A DNA stretch of 64,000 nucleotides from Ceratothoa steindachneri (GCA_963969495.1 OZ018323.1:70404920-70468919), one strand, 5' to 3'; shown: positions 54,340-64,000, counted from the stretch's first letter. The notes: generated from the letters alone by a model not told the origin. A program made the numbers and translations.

Positions 54340-56820
54340 ACGGTTGTTTGGGAGAAGCGGGTTCATCCCCACTCTCATTTACTAAAAAGAAAGTAAGTTA
54401 AATTCCTAAGATAATCACCGGTGTGGAGGCCAAGACCAAAGCCTAAAATGCTCTGAGCGGAGCCTCAATTACATCGTGGCCAAATAGTTATATGTTGCCC
54501 AAAGGCAACATGATCCTTCAGAAGGAAGCATTAGATAGCTTGATTGTCAGAGAGCAGAAAGTGACTGGTTTCTCGGACGGGAGCCTTCTGTCAAATGTGT
54601 CGGATCCTTCCGACGCGGCCATGATTAGTCCCCTTCGGACACTTAATATCTCGCCAGTGAGTGTGACGCTGCACTCGACCATTAACAGCATGGAAGTTGT
54701 TTACACTGGCGAAATCCTGGACTAGTTGATTAATGACATCCCCTTACAGCTGGCCGACAATGGAGCGGTCAAAGTTAAATGTGTGATAGAAAACTTAGGG
54801 ACTTCGAGACCTACCCTTACACTCTTCCTCTTCGTAACATTCGACCGTGATAGGCTCCCTGAGTCGGTGCCTGCTGGTTGGTATCGCTACCGCGTGAGTT
54901 TCTCCAAGGATGCACACGATAAGTCCCTATCGTGTATGGCCAAGTGTATCAAGTGCTGCGAGCCACACCCCGCTTCTTGGAAGCAATGTGGTACGTATCT
55001 CCAGTAGAAGGAAATCATGGCCGTTCATGCTACAAATCATCTCATTTTGCGAGGTTGAGGACTTGGTCGTCTGTGCCCGGCGCTGTAAAAAAAGACTCTC
55101 TGCTCCTGGACTGTCTCGGCCTACGCGCATGGTCGTTTCCGCACTCGTTCGGAACCCTTCCGCGTGTTCTACTCAGTCTGGGCTCTTGCCTGGTAGAGCT
55201 GGTGGTACAAAAAGTTCACACCTAGCCTTGGCTAAAACCAGCTCCTCCCCCCCCATCCTAATCTGTATTCTATTTAGTGATTTCTCTGATTAGTTTATTA
55301 AGGTGGGGTGGTGGGGCTCATTTAGGATGTTGTTTGGTGGTAGTGTGTTCAAATATCTGGATGAACGAAGTGTGGATGTGTTTAATTTTATTTTAAATAT
55401 TTCTTTCGTTTTTACCACTTCTTTGTTCATTCTAAGATTGGCTATGGATGAGAGTTCTATGCATCTACAGCCAATTGTGAATTGCTGAATGTGAACTCTA
55501 TCCACCACCCTTGTCAACATTTGAAAACTGCTCTTGTCCACATATCCCCTTTAGAAATCTTCACTGATGATGAGGAGATGCAGCTCATTTTATGATGTAC
55601 ACTATACATTATGCATTTATATCCAGAGCGCACCATCTACCTCAATCGCTAGCTACTCTCATTTCATCTGTTGCTGATCTTGATGGTCCCTATGCCACTG
55701 TGAGATGCCATCCATACCCTAAGCCCTTCAGGTTTAGTGCAAGGCAAATCTTCATTAGTTTGATGTAGCTCTCGTGCAGGTGGCACCTCTGGTTCTGTTG
55801 AAGATGCCATCCTGGAAGGTATTACCTTTAAATGTTTGTTACCACACATCTGCTACCATATTGTCTACGGCACCAGGAGTATTATAATGAAATTTCTTGG
55901 AGTACACACAATGTCACACTGGTATTGTGCCACTGTACATGTCTGTCTCCAAATCCGAAAATGGAGTCGACTTTCACATCTTCCTTCATTTTCAAGCTTG
56001 ACCTCTTTCGGCTACTGTCTGTCTTCACAGCCGAGCTGGTTGCTATTAACTGCTGAGTACAAGAGATTACACATTGTGCTGGGTTCAGAGACAACATTGT
56101 TTTATATTAACAGTGCCTTTGAGGCATTTTACTGTGCACCTCCTTGTTTTCTGGATTTGTGATGCCACTACTGCTGTGAGCTAGGAAGATGTCAAGATTG
56201 TTTTCTGTTGAGTTCCTTGTCATAGGGATTGCAGGAAATGAGGATGCCATACAGTCCGCTTGGACTGGGTAACCAGACGTGCATTTAGTTAATCCCCACT
56301 CTGACTATGGCAAAGAAGATGGAATCTAAAGTTGTATGTCATTGCACCACAACCTTTGCTGTGGACCTACCTCCTAATGCCTTGATGGTTCCAGATCATT
56401 TTCTGTCACTTTCGAATCAGTCACATTCCAGGATGAAACCCCATATTGGATAGGGTGCTCCCCTGAACCTTATTGTGATACCTGCTTATCCCCTTACATT
56501 CTTGTACAATGTCCCAGCTTGGGGGATCTTTACGCACATTACCTCTCGTGATACCGGGGCAAGCAGGGTCGCTACTGCTTGTCCTTTGTACTTGCCATTA
56601 TTGAGTTTTGGCCTCTATTGTATACATTTATATAGGTGTGTCTGGCTGCACTCTTAGGGCCGGTAGGGAGTGGGCCTTTTTTTTTAGTTTTAGTTGGTAT
56701 TTGTTTAATTTTGTGTAGGTTATTTGTTGTTCTTTTTTAATTTTAATATTATCTAAGAATAGGCCAGTCAGTGATTTCAGTGGCTATCCACTTGATGCCA
56801 TTTACCAGGAGCCCCCCCCT
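54340..56820 (+). mobile_element. I-like LINE copy H, decayed and 5'-truncated
   Basis: This starts near AAGCGGGTTCAT (39,078 equivalent) and covers ORF1 to about 55,260. It then jumps to ORF2 near GAGTTTTATGCATCCGCAG (55,450) and continues through RNase H (VYxDG site changed) to the C-terminus and 3' UTR (AATAGGCCAGTCAGTGATTTC; ATTTACCAGGAGCCCCCCC). RT and EN are missing. It follows copy D head to tail. Confidence 0.85.
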
Positions 56821-57034
56821 CCTTTTTAAAAATAAAAACGTAGTATTTTAAAATAATCTTCATTGTCTTAAATTGGATTTCACTCCCACCATTAGAGCTG
56901 CTGCAAATTGTGACTACACCCTAACTCCTCAGTTGCAGTGCCTACAAACCAAAGCTGGTACCTTAGTTTTACAATTTTTCCCTAATATAAAATTTTTGTA
57001 GTTATTGAAGTAATCACACAATCCTTCTATCAAG
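56821..57034. other. Intron end before exon 6
   Basis: AT-rich intronic DNA. Two AG dinucleotides at 57,000-57,001 and 57,009-57,010 would give an immediate in-frame stop, so the acceptor was placed at 57,033-57,034. Confidence 0.5.
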
Positions 57035-57172
57035 GACGCAAACATCTATGCTACTTACGTGAATGCCCTTTGTAACTGGAATCGTGTGGATGACATAATG
57101 GAACTCATTTTGGAGTGGATTGATGCAGCATTTTCATCTGCTCTCCAATCAAGTGGCGAATCACGTCAATTG
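57035..57172 (+). CDS. NCAPG2: NCAPG2-like exon 6 of the window
   Basis: The exon runs from TCTATCAAG|GAC to CAATTG|GTAAGC, 138 nt, phase 0 at both ends. It encodes YATYVNALCNWNRVDDIMEL and ILEWIDAAFSSALQSSGE. From memory, the IMELILEWID segment corresponds to the DVLELVDNWL segment of human NCAPG2, and the following exon matches the human continuation. The acceptor has a short pyrimidine tract and is the least certain border. Confidence 0.8.
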
Positions 57173-57481
57173 GTAAGCTGGCAATTTTATAATAGGAACA
57201 TAAATTCTTTCAGCTTTATATGGTTTGTAGTTGCAAAGTGGCTTAATTATATATGTTCCTGGCTATTACATTTGTAATGCATGAGCGTGTTGACTTGGCG
57301 ATGTTACAAGGTCTAGTTTTATTGTTGTTTCATCTTTTGTTAGTTATCCTTTGGCTGAGTTGTTCAATGCAAGTGACAACATGCTACATTTAAATTTTTT
57401 TTCTAGATTTACTTCAATGACTTTCACCCTATTCCTACATATATTCTCATCTAAAGCAGTCAAATTTTCTTTTCTTTATAG
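57173..57481 (+). other. Short intron between exons 6 and 7
   Basis: This 309-bp intron (GTAAGC...TTTCTTTATAG) is the only one here without a transposon that I can see. Confidence 0.8.
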
Positions 57482-57643
57482 AAAGTTAAGAGAGTGTATT
57501 TCAAAGAGAAGGGTCAGCCCAAACCTCGCGTTGCCTTGTCTTTTCTGAATCACATTTTAGTGCATCCATTGAACAAAGTCTGCCTTCTAGAAAGCAACAG
57601 GAATCTCTTGCTTCAGTTGTTTCACAAGATGGCTACTATTCAG
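57482..57643 (+). CDS. NCAPG2: NCAPG2-like exon 7 of the window
   Basis: The 162-nt exon lies between CTTTTCTTTATAG and ATTCAG|GTCAGTG, phase 0 at both ends. It encodes 54 residues: KVKRVYFKEKGQPKPRVALS, then FLNHILVHPLNKVCLLESNR and NLLLQLFHKM. The ALSFLNHILVHPLNKVCLL part matches ALVYIEYLLTHPKNRECLL of human NCAPG2 as I recall it, with the same neighbours (a preceding basic linker and a following Leu-rich helix). This is the strongest evidence for the gene's identity. The next exon is not visible within 6 kb. Confidence 0.85.
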
Positions 57644-57844
57644 GTCAGTGATTGATTGAAATTCACGGGAGGGTGTGGAAAAAATTATGCTTTACATTTG
57701 TACTCTATTCTTTATTGTTGCAGGCTGTTCAATGTCATTCTCTCTCAGGGTCTGTTATATGTATTTACAGCCAACTGAAAACGCTCCTTCCCATTACAGC
57801 AAAGTTAGGCCACATAGGGTTTACTATGCCACTGGATGAAGTAA

Positions 57845-58340
57845 GCCCAGTGGCAAGGCTGTTTTTTAAACTGTAGCCATTCTGCAGGGCAAGAGCGAGA
57901 GAGAGAGAGAAAGAAGTCATTCCAAAGTGGATATGATATGACCACCCAACATGGATTCAATCCTGAAGTGGGACCACCCTACTTGAATATATTACATGGG
58001 ATGTTTAATTGCAATAGAACTTCCACTTCCTAGCTGTCACATGGACTACTAGCACAGGGGGATGCTCTAAAATTTCCACAGCATGCAACAGCCTCCCTCC
58101 ACTCTAACCTTGTCCCTCAGGACAGTCTCGCAGAAAGTGCGGCCGCACTTAATTGAGGTAACATTGGCGGAGGTTTATAGCAGAGGTTGTAGGATCAAAG
58201 GCCTTCTTCCTTCACTCGGAGAGAGCAGAGATGCCATCCCTCCCAGAAGAGCTATAAACAACATGGAGTCCCGATATGGGTCTGGGTTAAAACGCCTCCT
58301 CTGCGCTGTAGAAACACCCTTGGTTTGGATCTCACCTTAA
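57845..58340 (+). repeat. Dispersed repeat DR1, copy 4
   Basis: It begins near GTGGCAAGGCTGTTTTTT and contains GCAATAGAACTTCCACTTCC, ATGCTCTAAAATTTCCACAGC, CAACAGCCTCCCTCCACTC and GCGGCCGCACTTAATTG. A GA microsatellite at 57,894-57,912 is within it. It is the best preserved plus-strand copy together with 1,870-2,320. Confidence 0.8.
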
Positions 58341-58900
58341 ACTGTAGGTCTCCATTGAGAAATACTGTTAAAGCTATCTTAAATGAGTACCTATTGGTGA
58401 TAAAAACCCCTACCTTTATTTCTTCCCTTCTTGGAGGAATCGGTGTACAAAATAATCGTTATCGACCACCTTTCCATAAAGTGGGGTTTGTTCACATCAC
58501 TATTGCTGTCGCAAGAAGTAAACTCTCGGCTTTCCAGACCAGCCGTTCCTATCCAGGCTTTTTCAGCTTTTACAGCATGTGCCGGAAGATTGTATGGGTA
58601 ATATTTCTGGCCCACATACAGATTAGTACTAACTGCAGAATTATTTATTAGGACATGAAGAATAGGGCTCTCAAAACCAAAGATTATAATAAGTCTGTTG
58701 GTTGGCAAATTTCCTAGGGTGACCCTGTCATAGAGTCCTGTATCTGACCCAGGGGGCTTCGACAAATTGCACTAGCAGGGCAGGGTTCTTCCAAACATCC
58801 AGCACTATCTTTAGGTATTGTTTGGTGTGCTAAGGTATTGGTCAAGTTCTGGCTGTGACTGTCAAACAACTATCAAGGTTATTATGTCTTCTGTTGGTAT
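58341..58900. other. Sequence without recognised gene
   Basis: Two opposed open frames (58,325-58,651 + and 58,391-58,765 -) carry no recognised motif. No splice-compatible continuation of the host gene was found. Confidence 0.4.
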
Positions 58901-58909
58901 CTTGTCCAT

Positions 58910-60395
58910 GCAGTGGGTGTACCCTGTGCAGCTTGTTACATCTGGTACCTGGATGAGCTGTAAGTCCTACTGGCCCAAGTGCAAATTCGGGGAGCCACGT
59001 CACTGGGTTGACTTGAACACTGATAGAGCCTGGGGAAGTTGCTGGTGCGCTTCCTCCTCACTCCCTCTCAGTTCTACTTTATTATTCTACAACTATCCCC
59101 TCAACTTTTTGTTTACCTGCACTTGGTACTGGGAGAAGCTGTTCTCACCTGCTCACTGTGTAAATTTGGACCCTCATCACTGGGTTGAATAGAACTCTGA
59201 TGGGGCCGGGGTAAGTTCTTGGCCGTTTAAGCATTCCTTTTTCTCTTGACTTTCCCCTCAATCCGGGAGGGCGTGCAGTCTGTTGGAGTGCCATGTTCTG
59301 AGATCACCTAGCTCAGGGTATGATAGTAATAGGTGATTACCCTCCCTACTCGTTAGTGGACCCGCCTATCCATTCCTTACTTGCTCTTCTATCCACAGAG
59401 GTTCCGGCTGCTTAGTGCACTTTGTCCTCCTACAGGACCTTACTGGAGTGTCAGTGTATACTGCGAGGGTCGAGATCCTGCTGGCTGAGGGAAGTATTAG
59501 GCACAGGGTATGCTGGGCTATTGACTACTCGCTGCCTTTCAGTGCGTATATAAGGTGGCCCGTTTCAGCTCGAACCCATTGGTCGAGCCCGAGTCTGTAT
59601 AAATGATCACATTCTAGAATTTTCTACTTCTATGGAGACTTGTCTCTTAATCTCCCAAGGCATTGGGTGGTCATAATATCTACTTTGCATGCAATTTTCC
59701 TTTTTTTACAGTTATTATAGCGGCCTCGCCCTCCCTAGGTGTCAGGGAGAATGAAGGAAAATGAGTCAGCACTTTGACCGGTGGAGGGGCTCACCTCTCA
59801 CCATTTGCTTGCAGAAAAGGGGCTTTCCCTTTGCCATCTTTGGAGCCACCTCCAGGCAGGCAGTTGCACTTCAGAAAAGGAGCACCCCCATCGTTCTTTT
59901 TTATGGGCCCCTCCAAAAAAGCAGGCAGGTGGCTCAGAATAGACCGCTCCCAGTGAGAGTGACTCGATATCAGGTCATGCCTCATGCAGTCATGTGTCTT
60001 GAGTTTGCAGGAGGTTGGCATGCATGCCCCTCCTCACTTTCCTATTGGAAGCCACTTCACTGCCCCAGGATACTAGGATGACAGGATCTTCCACGGGACC
60101 AAACAAGGGCTCAGTGCTAAACACAGAAACCAAATCTACTCCTTGCAGGCTTATCCTTGGGCGAATCAAGACTCGGAAGTAGAGGAGGGACTTCTACCCA
60201 TCCTTTCTTTATACGAAGGTGCCTATGGGTGAAAGTTTTATGCATCCGCACCCAAGCATTTATTGCGGAAGGTGGACTCAATCCACCACACCAGTCTCCG
60301 CCTGGAGAACTGTGCCATACATACTTCCCACATTGACTGCTTGTCGATACCAGGGAGATACCACCCAATCTGCGCCATACACCCTGCAGGGGCTA
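58910..60395 (+). mobile_element. I-like related module 1 (DR3 5' region + ORF1 piece + ORF2 piece)
   Basis: DR3 words (58,990 and again 59,175) are followed by a conserved stretch with TATATAAGGTGGCCC, then an ORF1 N-terminal piece (59,815-59,960: GGCTTTCCCTTTGCC; GGAGCCACCTCC; AAAGCAGGCAGGTGG; matching 38,345-38,600), and an ORF2 piece (60,228-60,365: TTTTATGCATCCGCA; GGAAGGTGGACTC; matching 43,152-43,290). The same order recurs in module 2, whose start shows the same GGGGTACCCTRTG words. Confidence 0.72.
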
Positions 60396-61770
60396 GGGGT
60401 ACCCTATGTGGCTTGTTACACTTGCTACCTGAAGGAGCTTCACATCCTCCTTGCCTGAGGGCAGATTAGGCCGCCCCTGCCACTGGATTGACTTGAACTC
60501 GATGATGGGGACAGGAAAAGTTGTTGGTGCTCTTTCCCCTCGCCCCCTCTCATCACTACTTTACCTTTATGATTATTAGCATTATTATTATCATTATTAT
60601 TTTTATTATTATTTATTAATATTTCTTATTTTTTTAGTATTATTTTTTATATTTGTATTTTATTATTATTAGTGTGTTTCATTATTATTATTATTGTGTA
60701 TTATTTTTATTATTAATATTATCTTTTTTACCCACACTTTGTACCAGGAGGAGCGTTTCCATCTGAACAGAGTTCAGTCCAGTAGCCATCATGGTACATT
60801 GGTGGACTGCATGACATTATGAGATGACCTAACATCAGTGTATGATAATAATAGGTGATCACCCATCTTACTTGTTAATGGACTCGCCTATCTCTACTTC
60901 TCTTTATTATATAGATACTCTCCTAAACCCCTACTAAACATGCTCTTCTTTCCACAGGGGTTGTGGTTGCACAGTGCACTTTCATCCTCATATGAGCCTC
61001 ATTCGAGTGGCAGTGTATACCGTGAGCTCCCTACCTGCTGCGAGGGCCATTAGTCTGCTGGCTAGGTCCAAGTATTGGGTACGGGGAGTGCTGGGCTTTC
61101 GACTCTGCTCACCTTTGTCCAGTACACACATAAGGTGGATACCATCCTTTATGGTTAAAGTTCCAGGACAATGTTGCCTGAATGGCAGGTCGGGTTGGCA
61201 AAGCCCATCAATGATCCTATGGAGACTGCTCTTAACCTCCCAACTTAATGGAAGGTCTTAGTATCTACGTTCCACGATGTTTACTTTTCTTAACCTTTGG
61301 TGACAAGAGAAAAGTGGGACTGCGCATGGGGATGAGCCTCCAGGCTGGGCCTCACCATCCTCAGGTGTCTGGGAGGAAGAGGTAACACGAGACACCCCTT
61401 TGGCCGGTAGGGGGCGCTGCCCTCTCACCCTCTATATGTGGCAAAGGGGCTTCTCCTTTGCTATCTTCTGAGCCACTCTCGGCATCTCTACCTCAGCAAA
61501 GGTGGTGGCCTCTTGTGCTTTGTCACAGGCCCTTCCAACCCTTGTACTAGTGAGGAGGCTTACTCCTCTCCTTGGCCTATGGCTATGGTGGATCCCCCCC
61601 GCACCCCAGTTCTTTTGCATATTTGTTTGTTTCTTTGCTTGTTTTTGTATCTTATTTGATTTTTTTTTTGTCTTTTTGTTAATCTAGCCTATTATTAAAC
61701 TATATTGATTATGCCAACTTTTGCCCTAGTAGTCACCAGCCAGTCACCAAATGGGCTCTTAACCCCCCAA
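60395..61770 (+). mobile_element. I-like related module 2 (DR3 5' region + ORF1 piece + 3' UTR)
   Basis: It repeats the 5' region of module 1 (GTGTACCCTGTGCAGCTTGTTACA versus GGGGTACCCTATGTGGCTTGTTACA; TTCTTTCCACAG; GCAGTGTATACCGTGAG) and the ORF1 start (61,440-61,590; AGTGAGGAGGCTTACTCCTCTCC). It then jumps to a family 3' UTR (AATCTAGCCTA; AGTCACCAGCCAGTCACCAAATGGGCTCTTAACCCCCC). It is therefore a complete-looking but internally deleted, non-coding element with an ATT-rich tract inside. Confidence 0.75.
60560..60732. repeat. ATT/TTA-rich simple repeat
   Basis: An imperfect trinucleotide tract (ATTATT with interspersed T runs) splits module 2 relative to module 1. Confidence 0.9.
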
Positions 61771-62100
61771 GAAAACAAAAGCATGAAAAATGCCAACATA
61801 TACAAACTTTTTCTTTGCTGATTCTAATAGCAAAGCCGCTGCTTCTTCTTTTTTTTTTTACCTTAAGAAAAATTCTCATTTGATACTCCCAAGGTCAAAG
61901 CATGATTTCAACAATTGGTTACCATGTTGTTGTTTTTTTTTTGGGGGGGGGGGCAACCTAGAGTTCTAAAACTGGCCTATTTGGATCCTTTGTCTTTTCT
62001 GATTCTACCTATTTAAACTTTTATATAAATATGACCATTATTACCCTAGTTATGGGTTGCCAAATGTTAGTGATCTCAAAATGCCTGAGGTCATATCATT
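61771..62100. other. AT-rich sequence, nothing recognised
   Basis: A T10G13 run lies at about 61,929-61,952. No other feature was recognised. Confidence 0.45.
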
Positions 62101-62780
62101 TGAACCGTTAGACCTGCCACACGATGAAGGCGAGGGGAATCCTTCTAATTTTTATATCTTAATTTATACATGATCTTAAATTCTGTGTACATATGTGAGG
62201 GGCTGATGGAGCCCTATATGGTAGGGAAGTGTCGTCATTGTTACACTTTGCCTTGAGCATTAATGGTATCACTTCAGTGTTGCCAGAAGATGTTATTGCT
62301 ACACTCTGTCAAGTCAACGACCTTTCAATCTCTTTTGATGTAGCCAAGATGTCCACTTTCGAACCTCAGCTCCAACAAGCATTGAACCTCATTTCTTGCT
62401 ATGCTGAAGCGCATTTCCACTGCTTCACCCTCACCTGGACTTATTTCTTAATGGTATTTGCCTTGGAAGTGGTATACTCTCACCGTTTCCTTGGTCTTAC
62501 TTTTGACCATCTCACCTTGGAGGCTCATATTCACAGCCCTAGCTAGGGTCTCTTGTTCCTGTGCCATCAACTTTCTTCATTCCTTAATATTCACCACTTA
62601 GGCTGATGATGGGCTATCGCTCTGCTGTTTTATTTTCCTGTGTTCTCTTGAAGCTTGAGTCTGGATAGGAGTTACAAATCTGCAGCAAGTGTGAATTGTG
62701 TAAGGTGGACGTGACCTACTACACAAGCCTCCGTCTGGTGACCGGTGCCTTCCTCACATCTCTTGAGAGGTCTTGAGTTG
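62101..62780 (+). mobile_element. I-like LINE fragment: RT palm to thumb
   Basis: FALSINGITSVLPEDVIATL, then a QVNDLSISFD segment (YVDD site altered), LQQALNLISCYAEAH and SHRFLGLTFDHL match 42,685-43,010 of copy B. The fragment continues to a ACCGGTGCCTTCC-like end. One frame of 105 codons is open (62,229-62,546). Confidence 0.85.
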
Positions 62781-63585
62781 GTGTTATTTTGTATGTGCAT
62801 TAAGGGTCTTCTCCCCATGGATTAACCTTTTGCGTGGTTAAAATTATGTTATTCTTGTTCTCAATAGGCTACAAATCTGACTGTTAGTTTTTAGTGCCAT
62901 TCAACCACATCAACTCCACTTTTATTGGAAACTGGTGGATTCCTACTTCTTGGTTAGTGACAAAACATAGTACCAACGCACTTCCTCTATCTCCCCACAA
63001 TGAGGAGTGGTGCCTTTGTCAGCAATTGTCATTTTGATCTCTATGTAAATCTCATTATCCGATTGGGTGTGGGGCTTCATCCATAATTAAAAAGGCATGG
63101 GCAGTTCAATTGATTAACTATGATGACTGGTCTTTGCTGATTTCATCCTTAGAACCCTAGACTCTTGTTCGATACCACACATGTCCTATTTGTCACTGGA
63201 AAATATGGTGGGTGATCGTGTTCTTAAGAGGGCCTAAAAGATCTGTGAGGGGTGGTGTTGATATCTGCCAACCCCTGTGACCTTTTGGGGACACTGGTAG
63301 ATATTGAAGACTAGAAAGGATCCTCGCATTTTCAATATTCGACAGATGACAACTGCAAATAATCCCTTCAGTACCATTATTTCTAATGTCTAGGTATCGG
63401 GCTCGAGTCCAGCATATACTCTCCATTTTAGCATTTCCATGAGGTACTTATATAAACCTACTCCTTTGAGTCACACATCCCTAACATTCCCCAAAGACTC
63501 CATTTCTACATGGGGATCTGACTTCTTCAGAGGTGAAGCAATTCAAGAGAGTTGGATTCTCTCCGGGTTCCCAGCATAAATTTTA
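62781..63585. other. Sequence without recognised gene
   Basis: No domain-bearing frame was seen. A short ORF2-like or 3'-UTR-like origin cannot be excluded for the part just left of 63,590. Confidence 0.4.
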
Positions 63586-63589
63586 ATTC

Positions 63590-63650
63590 CAGTAACTTAT
63601 GCCCTTGAAGGTATTCGCCAGATGGGCATGTATGTAAGGAAATAAAAACA
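63590..63650 (+). mobile_element. I-like LINE 3' end fragment
   Basis: GTAACTTATGCCCTTGAAGG, TTCGCCAGATGGGC and a following AAATAAAAAC tail match the last 40-50 bases of the family. Confidence 0.65.
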
Positions 63651-63820
63651 TCTGGGTCCCCCGTGTCCTAAGTATTCTCTTGAGCTAACTCATGCTATGA
63701 AATAACCCTTTCAAAAACTTTGTTACAAGGAGTTACAAGGAAAGAAAGTACCCTAGGAAACCTTACGGTCCATTCAAAGAGGGTACCTTTGGACTAGCAA
63801 TCGAGTGGGAACATGGCTGC

Positions 63821-64000
63821 TCAATTGTTTTGCGGGCCTAAACGGCCACTTTTCAAGACTTTGTCTAGTCTTGACTTGAACTGGTCAACAGATTCACTGT
63901 TGACAACTTCCACTGGAAGTGCGTTCCACTTACCGCAGATACTATAGGTGAAAAAATTTCCACACAGATTGCGGTTGTAACGCTTCAGTTCAAGTTTGAA
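63821..64000 (-). pseudogene. C-terminus of a CR1/jockey-like LINE reverse transcriptase
   Basis: The minus strand encodes FKLELKRYNRNLCGNFFTYS, then CGKWNALPVEVVNSESVDQF and KSRLDKVLKSGR before a TGA at 63,821-63,823. The pattern RRxFFxxRVxxxWNxLPxxVVxAxSVxxFKxRLDK is the very common end of CR1/jockey-type reverse transcriptases. The frame is open to the window edge, so the rest of the element may lie to the right. It is the only non-LTR element here on the minus strand. Confidence 0.85.

Larger units (their letters stand above)
2417..57643 (+). other. NCAPG2: Host gene body: NCAPG2-like gene, seven exons
   Basis: Seven exons on the + strand join without phase conflict: phases 0/1, 1/1, 1/1, 1/0, 0/0, 0/0, 0/0. 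They give about 317 codons, roughly the central quarter of a condensin II subunit G2 protein (about 1,100 residues in vertebrates). Introns measure 686, 14,008, 13,288, 17,508, 8,477 and 309 bp. The large ones are filled with transposons. NCAPG2 is the HEAT-repeat kleisin-binding subunit of condensin II and acts in mitotic chromosome assembly in the nucleus. The assignment rests mainly on exons 6 and 7, which match the human protein as I remember it; exons 1-5 are linked by phase, order and character. Further exons must lie outside the window or be missed. Confidence 0.78.

Noticed and set aside
57722..57876. Possible further exon after a TTGTTGCAG acceptor (frame with QAVQCHSLSG)
   Set aside because: It lacks similarity to the expected continuation of NCAPG2 and runs into repeat DR1; no good donor in a matching phase was found.
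58325..58765. Opposed open frames of 108 and 124 codons
   Set aside because: No domain, splice context or repeat family supports either as a gene; the sense frame runs partly over dispersed repeat DR1.
1..64000. CRISPR arrays, operons, ribosomal RNA or tRNA genes
   Set aside because: None seen. Repeats here are transposons, minisatellites or duplications, and the window is eukaryotic.

Overview
This window is nuclear DNA from an animal, most likely an arthropod and probably a decapod crustacean. The evidence is spliceosomal exons with GT/AG borders, very long introns, and a dense load of several transposon types: non-LTR retrotransposons, Tc1/mariner, pogo-like and hAT-like elements. One degraded LINE family is of a type I associate with decapod genomes. 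I cannot name the species.

The backbone is one host gene on the + strand. Seven exons (2,417-2,600; 3,287-3,391; 17,400-17,456; 30,745-30,932; 48,441-48,557; 57,035-57,172; 57,482-57,643) join in a compatible phase to give about 317 codons. The last two exons resemble the middle of NCAPG2 (condensin II subunit G2) as I remember the human protein. The gene runs off both ends of what I can assign. Four introns are 8.5-17.5 kb long and hold nearly everything else.

Intron by intron: (1) 3.4-17.4 kb holds a Tc1-like element with long-diverged transposase (4,860-6,553), shredded copies of the decapod-type LINE (7.4-11.2 and 13.0-13.2 kb), old I-like LINE fragments, a pogo/Tigger-type MITE (14,335-14,636), and a Tc1 element with ~185-bp inverted repeats (14,756-17,138) that has a mariner inserted in its right repeat. 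(2) 17.5-30.7 kb holds a 5'-truncated I-like copy (18,628-22,494) and a Tc1 element (23,152-29,330) split by a ~4.5-kb hAT-like element. (3) 30.9-48.4 kb holds old LINE pieces, a second hAT-like relic (33.95-36.05 kb), and the centrepiece: a full-length, nearly intact I-like retrotransposon (37,756-44,714). It has a gag-like ORF1 and an endonuclease-RT-RNase H ORF2, and it sits inside the 5' UTR of an older copy with a perfect 13-bp target-site duplication. (4) 48.6-57.0 kb holds an internally deleted copy (about 49.8-54.33 kb), itself carrying a 34-bp micro-insertion, followed by a decayed copy. Downstream of the last exon are a dispersed repeat, two related 5' modules (58.9-61.77 kb) and the C-terminal end of a CR1/jockey-like LINE on the minus strand at the right edge.

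I do not see a new multi-gene biological system. The most interesting material is the structure of the young I-like family (conserved stem-loops before ORF1 and in the 3' UTR, nested and extremely short insertions, one single disabling stop), a Tc1 lineage that shares an intron position next to its first catalytic Asp, and the exclusively sense orientation of the I-like copies relative to the host gene.
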